56,333 nt of DNA from Scytalidium lignicola (lineage: Eukaryota; Ascomycota; Leotiomycetes): NCBI GenBank assembly GCA_002812745.2, contig NCSJ02000283.1:1-56333 (forward strand), in the 5' to 3' direction. The position numbers and the translations under genes are program-made. The notes below the pieces were generated by a model. That model worked only from the letters and a program-made list of their open reading frames with translations, was not told the origin of the DNA and did no database searches. This document shows, piece after piece, positions 1 through 11,068 of the stretch (positions are counted from its first letter, which is position 1; the number at the start of each line of letters is the position of its first letter).

Positions 1-835
1 CTCGCTCCAGTACCGTAGCACAGTAACTTACTACTCCAACCACCCCCTACCCCCCCCTCCGAACCGCCCATCTGCCCTGCCCTTGTCGCCGTTACTGTTG
101 CGGTTCCGATGCTTCTACGCCCTCCAATCCTCCTCCTCCTCCTCTCCACCACTAACCACTAACCACCACCTCCTCCCCTTTCCCTTTCCCTGTCTCATCA
201 ACGGCTCCTGCTCGTTCTCTCCTTCTCAACCTGCAAAATTTACATCCACCAATTTTCGCCCTCCTCTCCTCTCCTCTCCTCTCCTCCTCACGTCTCCTTC
301 AACGCTCCTCGTAGCCCGCAGAGGTTGTCAGTTGAGACGAGCTCGACGCCGTCCACGCCCATTTCCCTCCTCGCGATCCGTTACACTAGCCTAGTCTCGT
401 GTGCTCCTTCGCCATTTGCCTTTTCATCGTGGTCTCTCGAAAGACGAGTACCGCAGAGTCGGCCGGTCGGCCTTTTCGTGACCAGGCAGTCGCCATTCCG
501 CCTCGTGTATTGTCTTTTTAAACGCCTTTCGTTTTATCGTTTTCGGTCTTCGTGTCTTTCGACTCCTCTCGCTCCCCAAAGCCTCAGTCGACGTGTCGGC
601 CCGAACTTCTCTCCATTGCGTGTATACCTTTCTGTCGCACTGGATATATCGTTTTTGGGCCATTGACGAACGCGAAGTGCGCTAGTTTGGAGTGTGTTTC
701 TCGTGGGGACGGAGTGAGCCAGATCCGAGCCCTTTCTTTTTTGTTTGTTTTGTGCTTGGTTCAAGCCGAGGACGACTTGGAAGTATTTCACGTTGGATTA
801 AACCTCATCAATTCACCTATACAATACTATTCCAT
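1..835 (+). promoter_or_regulatory. Promoter and long CT-rich leader of veA
   Basis: This stretch before the veA start is pyrimidine-rich and carries five CTCCT units at 261-285. It contains one ATG only, at 109, which opens a 17-codon reading frame ending at TAA 160-162. From 112 to 835 there is no ATG at all, as expected if most of it is a transcribed 5' leader. The transcription start is not visible from sequence. Other open frames here have no ATG start and low-complexity content, so I do not call them genes. Confidence 0.6.
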
Positions 836-2616
836 ATGGCAGCACCAGCTCCTCCTCGCGCCGAGGAGACGATGACGCGCATCACCAAGGAGGGACGCAA
901 ACTCACCTACTGCCTGTCCGTCATCCAACAGCCTGAGCGTGCTCGAGCATGTGGATCGGGAGCAAAATGTAAGTTCTCCGCCCATCGCCAACTGCTCACA
1001 ATGACATGACGTTCACTTTACTCACATTCAAACTTTAAACAGCCTCTGCAGATCGTCGACCAGTCGATCCCCCTCCCGTGGTAGAACTTCGCATTTTTGA
1101 GGGAGAGGATGCAAAAACCGATGTCACCTTCTCCTACAACGCCAATTTCTTCCTCTTTGCCACGTTGGAAGTGTGTCGCCCCATCGCCCATGGACGGGTT
1201 CAACCCGCTACCCCCCAGATTCCGGTTCTGACGGGAATGCCCGTCTCGGGCATGGCATATCTGGACCGCCCGACTGAAGCTGGTTATTTTATCTTCCCCG
1301 ATCTATCGGTTCGTCACGAGGGGATCTACCGCCTGAGCTTCAATCTGTACGAGGAGACCAAAGAGGCCAAGGACATGGATGCGGAACCCGTCAATGATCC
1401 AAGCAAACCAAAGGTCACAGGCCCTGGTGGCCCCGATTCCTCCTTTGACTGGCGGTTGGAGGTCAAGTCCGTCCCATTCAATGTCTTCAGCGCCAAGAAA
1501 TTCCCAGGTCTTGCCGAAAGCACAATCCTCAGCCGGACCGTTGCTGAACAGGGCTGTCGAGTTCGGATTCGTCGTGATGTCAGAATGAGAAGACGTGATG
1601 GGAAGACCAACTCGGAATATGATGAGATAGCGGATGATGAGTATAGTAGGTCCCACCGCACGCCAACTCCGCCACAGCAGGACGCCTACCGACAACGGTC
1701 TCTGAGCGTCCACGGTCTTGACAGTCCATCGTACGAACCCCAGCGTCGTCCTTCCGGGGATTATGCGGCTCAGCCGTACCCATCATACAATCCCTCACAG
1801 CCTGGTCCTCCAAGCTACCTTTCTTTTGGTGGTTCTGCTGGTTCGCAGTATCAAGCTCCTCCGCCTCCCCCTTCTGCCCAGCCGCAGTTCCCACCACCAC
1901 CTCCGTCTCAGCCATCATATCAACAATCTCAGGGTAGCTTTAGTCATCCCGGATCGCAGTATCGTCAAAGCCAGCCACCACCGCCACCACCTCCTCCTCC
2001 ATCTGGTGGGTTTGCGGTTCCAGAGAGACCCTCATACCCACAATATCCTTCTAGTGGCCCGTCCCAGAGAGACGGATACGATGCTGAGTACAGAAGAAGC
2101 TCAACAGCGTATAGTGGTGCTCCTAACCAGGCTCCTCCATATCTTGCTGTTGACCAGAATTACAACCGAAGTGCCTCCTCGTCCTCCTACCCAGGATTCC
2201 CTCGCCCACATTCTCCTGCGATGCCGAGCTCTGTTAGCCTAGCTCCCTTGAAAATGCCACCTATGGAGCCAAAATACGAGCATGCGAACTCACCTTCCGG
2301 TCCTCTGCCTCCGGCCAGTCGTCTCGCTCCGCCATTACCTAGCCCAAGCTTCGAGCGAACCTCAGACCGCTCAGCATCATACAGCCAATATTCGGCCCCC
2401 GCTGCTTCCACTGAACCACGCAATGGGAAGCGTAGTTACGACAGCGTGTTCAATGCTTCAAGCACCACGCAACCGCTTTATAACGGCATGCGACCATCAA
2501 GCTCCCACCATATGCTTGACGAAGACGAAGATTCGATCTCCGTGGACCAACTAAGGATGCAGTATAAGCGTGCCGATGGTAGCAGCTATTCTCGAGAGTT
2601 ACCTGTTCTGGAGTGA
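836..2616 (+). CDS. veA: Velvet-family regulator VeA
   Basis: VeA is the scaffold of the velvet complex (VelB-VeA-LaeA), which couples light and development to secondary metabolism and acts in cytoplasm and nucleus. Two exons, 836-968 and 1043-2616, join in phase 1 across a 74-nt GTAAGT..AG intron and encode 568 residues, close to the roughly 570 known for Aspergillus VeA. The velvet domain spans about residues 25-225, beginning near GRKLTY and with VELRIFEG just after the intron. A strongly basic stretch near its end (RVRIRRDVRMRRR) could serve nuclear import. The middle is Pro/Gln/Ser/Tyr-rich with two polyproline runs. The C-terminus is acidic then basic and ends RELPVLE. The start is the only ATG in the preceding 720 nt. 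Identification is firm; the exact mRNA 5' end is not known. Confidence 0.95.
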
Positions 2617-3755
2617 AAATGCAGTCTCATTGAATCAATCTTAAATTCGTCGACTCTTAACGGTTTTTATATGGTGCGGTCATTTGAGCAACATCTCAGC
2701 GGCGTTTACGGCAAGGAAGCTTCTACACGTACTTAATCTCGTATGTTGGAGTTGGATATTTCGAAATATACATGGAATGTTACTCGGTCTACTCTTTTCT
2801 CTCGCTCATTTCCTTCTTCTTCTACAGCAGCTGTGCGCACTACGTCNTTTTTTTGTGCCCTCAATTTACGCAAACGATGCATACCNTTTTTTTATTATAT
2901 ACTTTTGCTACAACGCGTTCTAAACTTACTCCCTACGTACACCATTGTGGAACGCATTTCTAGCATGAGACAAGGCCATAGCCGGCCTAAACCGTAAATA
3001 TTTCTGGTTTTTCATATGTTGAGTGATCTCTTTTAACTACTGCGTGATGGTTCAGGAGGGGAAGGTTGATAACCGTTCTGTAATTTAGCGGAGGATATTG
3101 GAATGGGACGGATACTTTTGTCTCTTTAACTAAAGATACCTTGAGAGTTCGGTGTGAATCACAAAGCATAGGAATTGTTAAGTTGAAATAGGTCGTGTTT
3201 TAAAACAACTTGAAAGTTCGTTTTCGTTTTTTTATCCCTGTCCTCCAGAAGTTTTTTTGGGGGTCTGAATGCGTGGAAACAATTGAGGAACGTTTTGCAA
3301 CCAACCATATTAATCTAATATCCTAATCTTTCTGAAGAGGCCTAAATATAGTAACGTGAAGTGATTTATTACAGCAGAGTACAAAATGTGCCGTGAATTT
3401 AAGGTTTGACGCGATGCAGGCACGCGTATCCACGGTATTGGGTGGTGTGGTCTGGCCCGAGCGCTGAAACAACAAACAACACCCCCAAATATCGAATAGT
3501 AATTGCCCACGAGACTGAAGCTATCGCAACGCTGGCAGCTTGATATCACTATATTTATTATAGTTGTCCCACCATTGAAGACCTCAGGCACAGCTTGATT
3601 AGCAATTCAGAAGAAGCCAACTGAGATCCAGAGAGATACGACTTGTTTACCTGGTTTCTACGCGGTTGAAACTTTACCTCTGTCACCAACTCGCTGTGAT
3701 GATCAGCACAACAAAAGTCCTGCCTAGTTGTGCTGCAGCTTAATGAGACTTCACG
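2617..3755. other. Intergenic region veA to hypothetical nuclear protein
   Basis: About 1.1 kb without a supportable gene. It should hold the veA 3' UTR and the promoter of the next gene. It is AT-rich, has several T-runs, and contains two single N bases (2847 and 2886), both directly before T-runs. No tRNA or repeat family recognised. Confidence 0.6.
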
Positions 3756-6149
3756 ATGCCAAATTACAACCAGGTGAGCAATTGCTTCATCCGATCATAA
3801 AACCAGCTGTCGCAGTGTCTCTTGGGACCCCTGAAGTTGATGGAAATGTGCGTTGGCTTTCTAGTGCTAACATTCGTGCAGTCCGTTTTAGAGGATCCAA
3901 ACTATGTAGCTGCCGAATGGGAGGTGGAAGAACACATTATGGATTCCGAATCGAAACCAGGTGCCAAACGACTCTTTAGCAACCGTGCCTCAATCCAATC
4001 TGGAGAACAAGCTGTTTCGAGTCCATACTCGGGGCTCATCGATATCCATACTCCAGGAGATGAAGAAACCCCTCCAGGGAAAAGACCCCGTGTTACCGAT
4101 TGGCCTTTACCTTCAACTGCAACTCCAAACCGCTCAAACCGTGTTCCATTGCAAAGTCGAACTGCCCCTAATTCGCCCTCGAACAGGCGACTTCGATCCC
4201 AACCACGGCCCTCTAGGTTTCTTGAAGGTAGCATGAATGACCGCGCAAGCAAGCAGCCACCTCTCAATTATATTGGCCAGCAGGAAGAGGATATTCGCGA
4301 GAGGCATGAACAAGAACAACTGGGAGGATATACACAGACTAGAGCTTTCAAGGCTAGGACAACACCACACCATGTGAAGTCTACCAGCGATGCTTCCGTA
4401 GAAAGTATGGAATCTGCTCGACCTACCTCTGGTATTTTCCGCTTTGGGAAGTCTTTAGCTGCTTCGTTCAATCCTAGTAATTGGAAGATCTGGTCCAAGC
4501 AACCTCAACAGTCCGATCAAGAGACTGCCGAACAGAAAGTTCTTAGGGAACGCCGGGAAAGAGCGGAGCAAACGTATCAAGAGCTTAAGTCCACTGGCTA
4601 CTTCCGAGGTAACAACGTTATTCAATCTAGTGTTCACAATCAGAAAGCAAAAACACATTCAAGATCTAAGAATACCTCAGTGCCTATAATCGATAGGTCC
4701 AGTTCAGAGGGCCCCAAACCCAGTATAGATATATCGACAGTTGAGCAGAAGAGCAGAAGAGCAGTCGCACCACCAGCTTTTTCATACTCTGCGCGTGCCA
4801 GAAGCACCACCTCCATTCAGTCGCCAACTCGTGATCATCTCAATGACTCTCCGTTCCCCGGTCAATACAGTGACGCACCCGCACGCTCTGTTTCCGGCAC
4901 TCAAGGTACACCAAGTTACAACACTAGAACAAGGGCGACAGAGTATGAGAGACATAAACCTTTGCGAAAGCTCCCCTCTCGTAAAGAGTTAGAGAAGCAA
5001 CAGAAGTTGGTTAAGAGAGTCAGCAACCTTGAAGCTAAACTTGACCTGGCACGACGTGAGCTGGCACGAACAATGCGACAATCGCACCTTTCTCAACCTA
5101 CTCAGTCTAATACACCCGGCTTTATGCCCAGTGGTCTTGCCACCTTGCCATCTGAGCGACTGCTCAATGGTTATCTTAGTCCTGATGAAGCTATGAGTGA
5201 CGGCCCAGGATCTCCAGAGATTGGAAAGGCATTCACTACAGACCAAACAGCCAGTACTCACCATTCAGAACCATTTGAGTTTCAGCGTGAAGCACGCCAA
5301 GCATCTAGCAACCCAGAGTCTGTTACCTCTAATATGCAGGATGATGATATAATGCAAAGTGTGGAAATGCACACTGAGGATTCAACTATCGAGCAAGTTA
5401 CCCGTGACGCATTTGCGATGGCTGACGTGACCAATGAAGAAGGCAGTTATAGACTCCCTGCTATTGATGACCGCCAAAGTAGAACTAGATCAAAGAAGCG
5501 AAAGGGTACTTTTGAAGATTTGGGCAAAGATAGCCAGAGCTTTCACAAGAAGTCTGATTCTACTTCTCAAGTCCCACCACAGATCCGGGAGAATCAAAAA
5601 GATGGAGGATCACAGAAGGAACAAGGGGCCAAACTCCGGAAGTCGGCGCCAGAGAGCCGCAGAACCAAGCTGGATATGAAGCATAATGCAGCTAATGCTC
5701 TTGATTTGACGGAGGACCAACAGAGCAATCCCAATGGCACCTCAGACCCAACAAGCCCACCAGTCCCAAGAGATCGAGACCTGATAGAGAAGGAGCCGAA
5801 TGTGCCTGCGAATAAACCCCCAGCTAAGTTGACTAAGAGCAAAATTCCTCGTAAGAAACCTTCATCAGTTCTCGAACACAAAAAGCCTAGAGGACAGCCT
5901 CGAGAGGAGGCATTATCTGATAATAGAAACAAAAACCAGGTCAATCACACTGATATTATCAGTGAAGATATCCCACCAGTCCCAAAGATTCCAAAGGCAG
6001 TACGGCTAGCCAGTGGAGAAATTATCAGAACCTCGAATGACTCTTCGCGTCGCATCACGCTCTCGATGACTGCTTCAGAACGAAATGAAAAGAGGATACA
6101 GAATTCTCAAAACAACGATCCATTTGAGTGGCCAGAAGACGTATTCTGA
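3756..6149 (+). CDS. Conserved-looking hypothetical nuclear protein
   Basis: I do not recognise a named domain. The best model has a tiny first exon (3756-3773, six codons, MPNYNQ), a 108-nt intron (3774-3881) with GTGAGC donor and GCTAAC branch site 13 nt before the acceptor, and a long second exon 3882-6149. They join in phase 0 and give 761 residues. The protein is hydrophilic, rich in Ser/Thr/Pro, with a likely coiled coil at about residues 365-410 (KPLRKLPSRKELEKQ onward, leucine heptads) and many Lys/Arg clusters such as RSKKRKG that look like nuclear localisation signals. A motif around WKIWSK near residue 205 looks ordered. An uninterrupted frame also runs back to ATG 3822, so an unspliced product would start with 20 different residues; the spliced start is better supported by the splice signals. 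A nuclear, perhaps chromatin- or RNA-associated, role is inference only. Confidence 0.75.
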
Positions 6150-6636
6150 TTGCTTCTAGCTTCTTCCAGTGACATTGTAGTATGTCATGTCATGATTAAT
6201 GCTAAACAAATATACGAATAGACGACATGAGTGGAATGAAAATCTGGACCTTTACCAACATGAGAACATGTAGCCTGCATAGGTCATGATAATGCTTAGT
6301 TTTTTCCTTTACATCTAGGATACTGAAATTGAATAATTCTTTCATCTATATATTATAAAGTTCTAGTTTCCCAGAAGATAATCCAGCGCAAGGCGCGCCN
6401 TTTTTTGATATATGCATACAGACATCCCGTCCTAAAAGAAATCCATAAAATCCATTACTTGATCCTGGTGTGAGTGACCACAGTCCTATCCGAACATCCC
6501 GAACAATACCGACACTCCAGAAATAGCCAATTGGCCGACGAATAACACCTCCGCTGTTGAAAAAGAAGAATAAAGGGGACAAAGGAGACTCGTGACCGTA
6601 TAGGTGACAGGGAAATATTCACGGCATTAGAAGTCA
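6150..6636. other. Convergent 3' region
   Basis: About 490 nt between the stop codons of two convergent genes. It should hold both 3' UTRs. AT-rich, with one N at 6400 before a T-run. No gene seen. Confidence 0.6.
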
Positions 6637-9600
6637 TTATACCTCTAAAGGAGTAGCTTGGTCCCGATTCGAATGTCGAAAGCCTTCCACCAGTTCAGTG
6701 ACATTGATCCAAATTTTTGGAACTCGGTTGTAAAGCATCGCAAGACTAATCACGACAAGTAGAGGAATCTATGAACAGTTAATCATAAGCCCGATAGTAA
6801 CAAGAGGGATTAAAATGGCACCTACCCAAATAAAAAACAGATTACGGTCACTCCTAAGTCTCTTGATCTTTTCTGCATGAGCTAACCTTAGACGCTCCTG
6901 CTGTTCCTTAGTGATCGTGTGCTTTTGCCCAATTCTGACGGTATCGAGGGACACCTGATTGCTACGGGATGCAGTTGAGCTTTCGGCCTGATCGAATATT
7001 TCTGCACATTTGTTGTCGGCTAGAGTATCTGCTGCTGCTTGCACGACGGATGCTTTTTCAGTGGACACATCTTCACCAGGGAAGATATCCTCATACGCAG
7101 GCGGGGCTGCAGGAAGTGCTCCAGAAAAGAGGTCCCACCATCGATAGTCCTGGTCCTTGGAATTTTCGGGACGGTTACTACCCACCAAAGAACTTATCCT
7201 TCGGACCATTGGAGAAGATGGAAGGTAAGCTTGATAATCAGGTAGTCCCGGAATCAGGGGAAGTGTCAACATTTGAGGCAGATTTGGCAAATTGAGATGC
7301 ATACTCTGCTGCAAATGCTGGATATGAGTAGTCAGCTGATCTCTAAAGGCAGTCATGGCAGCGGATGGAGATGCAATGCCTGCCGTTGAGCCAAGTTGTG
7401 GGAGTTGTAAACTTGATGTGGACTTAGAGATAGCACGATCTCGCAATTGTTTCTGAGAACTGCTATGTCTAGAGCGCATCCAGAAGCCTCCATCATTCAT
7501 AGGTTTTGAATCTTCGTCATCAAATTCACCATCCCCATTTTCATCATCGTCACTGCTACCAGCAAGATCCAAATTTTCCGTGGCTGAAGTTACTGAGGCC
7601 GGTTCCCAGACAGACCTCAAAGATGTAGCACTACTAGCTCTGCTCCTCAAAGATGAGCCACTGCGTGTCCTAGTATGATGCTCAATGCGCCGTGTTGCAC
7701 GGAAAACTTCCTCGGAAGTTGCCATATCTCCTGGAGTGTAGCCTTGGAGACTACGCACAGTAGGATCAGCGCCGCAAAGGATAAGGCGCCTCACAATCTG
7801 CGGATGATTATGAAGGGCAGCAAAATGCATGGGCGTGAATCCTCCTTTGTCTCGGGGTTCTGGATTCGCACCGCGGGCAAGTAAGGCGGCAACGAAGCGA
7901 TGAAGACCAAGAGAGCAAGCCATATGCAGCATTGTCTGTCCCGAGGCTCTCCGAAGGTTAAGACGAGGAGTATGAGGGCTGTCGTCGAGATCGATCAAGT
8001 CTAGACATCTCAATAGAGTAGCTTCAACATCTACCCCAAAGGTAGCAGCATTAAAACCGGAGACCTGCTGATGCTGAGAACCTCCGACAGGTGACTGAAC
8101 TTGCCCAGCGCCCCAAGAGGATGCCCCATCCCCGACAATCCTTCTCGCAAGCTCCCGGACATCTTCCATCTTGCCAGTCATCTTATGACCTAGCACTGAG
8201 AGTGCAGTCCGAATGATCTGCTGTTCGTCATCATCGACATATTTGAAGTATGCCTGGTGCTTGGGAATAGGAGAAGCACCGAAAGGCTGCATTTGCTGTT
8301 GCTGATGTTGGTGTTTGAATGTAACCGGAACTGTACCAGCGAAGGCAGACGGTGGTAGCAGGCACACAAGGGAAGTTTCACCCCAAAATGTGGTGGTCGT
8401 AGCTTTACAGTCGCCAAACATAACCTCAAGCCCTTGACAGAATCCACTTCCGAGACAGGTAACTTCAATACCACCAGCCTTTGATCCTTCATTTGGAATT
8501 AGCTTATGTATGGTCGGCGGTCGATGTGGATTGAGACTGAGTGGAATCCCATATAACCCATTGGCAACAGCCTGTGCTATCTGAGCCTGCTGCTGTTGAT
8601 ATGCATGGACACTATTTCTAAGTCCGCTCGGACTAGGAGCACGACTCGCATGAGCTGACGCGGGCGCAGAATACATTTGCTGCATGGCAAGATTTTCTAC
8701 TGACTGCGACCTGTTTGTCCCGGAGAAGAAGACTTGATCATTGCTATTCGGGGTCGGTGGGCCTGCGTTAAACTGCGGCAGCATATTTGGTAAATTCATT
8801 GAGGGCTGACCAAACTGCTGCTCATTCGACAAAGGAAAAGCCGTTTGGTTAGGGGTGAAAGGTGAAGGAACAGTAGGACCAGCCGCTGCACCAGGTGAAG
8901 TGCCTGTCGGCCCAGTTTCTAATCTAGTCATGGCTAGCCCACTTGGCACCTTACTTGAGCCACTAGCCTTCCTCTTTTTCGACGACGGGCCAGTTGAGGG
9001 AGAAGGTGATACCTGACGAGAGAGATTCCGTGGGGGTATATTCACTGTTGAGTTTTGAGGTGGGAGAGGATTTGCAAGATTCATAGGCGACTGGTACGGC
9101 ACTGGAACGTTATGCTGTAAGCCCTGCAAATCGGAGCTAGAGTGCGAGAGACGGAATGGGTTGGCGCTAGTGCTGGGACCAGGGGATGCTTCAAAAATGC
9201 TATCGGTAGGGAAGCCCCCAGAACCTGATTGTAGGTATACATCAGGGCCGTTTGGTTGCTGTCCCGGCAAGGATAAGATATTATGAGTTTTGTGATCGTC
9301 AGTTATCATAATAGAAGAAGTAATCTCCTGGGCAATCAGGCGATCTTGGTGATCCTTGATTGTAAATATCACCTGGAATCCCAATTTTTCATTCTGGTGA
9401 CGGCAATAACATGCGATACGCATAGGGGCGTCGACTTGCATAGCTCCTTCAGGAACCATCGGTTCAGGGCGATCTCCCATAAGTTCTGAAAGTGCTTGAG
9501 CAGAAGGGGCTTGCCATTCTTTGATTTCGTAGGTATTGAAGACAATCACACGTCGATGCTCATCTTTGTGCCAAGATTCTTCCTCTTCAAACTTTTTAAT

Positions 9601-11068
9601 CTTTTTGCGGGCTGCCCGTTTACGTTCCCGCGTTATACACCCAGCGCAGATCTTTACTTCACCACCATTCAAAGGCTTGTGCTCTTCATCATCATCGCCA
9701 GGAATCTCTCCATTTTCCGGTCTCTGGAAGGTGCCGGAGACTGCAGCCCGCTCGAAAGCACGTCGACGATATTCAGGGTTCTGCATCGCACTCGTACACA
9801 CTAAAGTCGTATATAACTCCAAGGTATCTGGCGAGCGCTCGGAGGGAGGCTTTGCAAGCAATTTCGGTTTCGAGATCGTGTGCGTGGGTAAATGAAGTTT
9901 GGTGATTCCGATTGGCATTGGGAAGAGAGTCAACTTTATTGGTATCTGCGTTTCAACCCTAGATTTTAGTGGGGTCGGGTGGATGGTTAGAACCGGCTTG
10001 TATGGTGCATTCAGGGACTGAAACGGCATAGGTATATTCATTTTGTTGTATAAGTGAGTATTCGGTGCATGATTATGAATCCCAGCGGTACTGTTTGAGC
10101 CATAATTCTGCTGTGCTGGCCATAGTGGAGTCTGCGGGCCACCATTGAGCATAGTTCCACTGATAAATTCTACACCTGCACTTGGCGATGAGGAATTGCT
10201 AAAAAGAGCCGAAGGAGAAGAATTATGGCTCGTTATCATTGCTGATAGTGGCGAGGCTTCTCTAGATCTATTCGTAGCAGCTCCGTGCACAGAGTGTGTT
10301 CTGGAATGCTGCTGTAATATTATTAGCGANTTTTTTTTTATCGACGGTAGAAATAAAGTAGGGAAGACCTACAGAGTTAGATTTTCTATTTCGAGATCTG
10401 CTCTCCAGCATCACGGATCTTTTGGAAGGCGCTTCGTACTTCATCGCTGACATCTCAGGCGATTCCATATCAACTGAGCCAGTACCAAACGGGCTAGGAC
10501 TGCTAGCAGCGCTATCGAAATCGAAGTCGTTCTCCATAGTCTTGTCGTTGAATTCAAACGTGTGGTCCATAGAATTGGGATTGATAGTACCATCGTATCC
10601 AGCAAAATTCGCTACATCGGTCTGTGACCCTAGATCATCGACCTTCCACGAGGTCAGCCCAGTATCATCGGCCATTATCATGTCGCCGGACGTCAAAACG
10701 GATCGAGATGAATCTGAGCTAGATTTTCGTTTATAGCCCGACGATTCGGAAGAAGAGTCCTGATATGAAGCAGCAGGGGATGATGTGGAAGGTGCAGATA
10801 TAGATTGATGTAGTCGAGACTCGAGGAACGGGGTCTGGTCGGGGCTTTTGTGAGACGTCTTTGGAGAAGCTAATGTGGTGAAATGCGGGGACGACTCGGT
10901 GGTGAAATCTTCACTCAAGTATATTCCCGGGCTATTCACTCCCTCGAGTGAAAGGTCGGGGTTGAAGAACTCAAAGTCTGGATCGTGATCTAGTCGTCCC
11001 GACATATCTGAATCAAGAACAAAAGGCGGCGAGCTCGCAGAGTAAACAGACTCCTTCGTAGTCTGCAT
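6637..11068 (-). CDS. SPT23/MGA2-like ER-anchored transcription factor with IPT and ankyrin repeats
   Basis: Family members are ER membrane-tethered precursors released by ubiquitin/proteasome processing to activate lipid desaturation and hypoxia genes (OLE1 in yeast). Exons on the minus strand are 11068-10373, 10311-6826 and 6768-6637, both joins in phase 0, total 1437 residues. A conserved N-terminal region (about 330-540) holds a Cys motif CAGC and a basic ERKRAARKK stretch; the IPT/TIG fold lies at about 825-910 (PTIHKLIPNEG); two or more ankyrin repeats at about 1010-1095; one membrane anchor at about 1388-1406, followed by about 30 tail residues ending ATPLEV. The first intron contains an N at 10330 and has a tandem CAGCAG acceptor. 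The last intron (6825-6769, 57 nt) cuts the membrane anchor itself; without splicing the frame ends at TAG on the acceptor. The first in-frame ATG is 11068; a further upstream exon cannot be excluded. Confidence 0.9.

Noticed and set aside
3728..3979. Alternative small frame at the start of the hypothetical nuclear protein gene
   Set aside because: The phase-matched intron 3774-3881 explains the region better.
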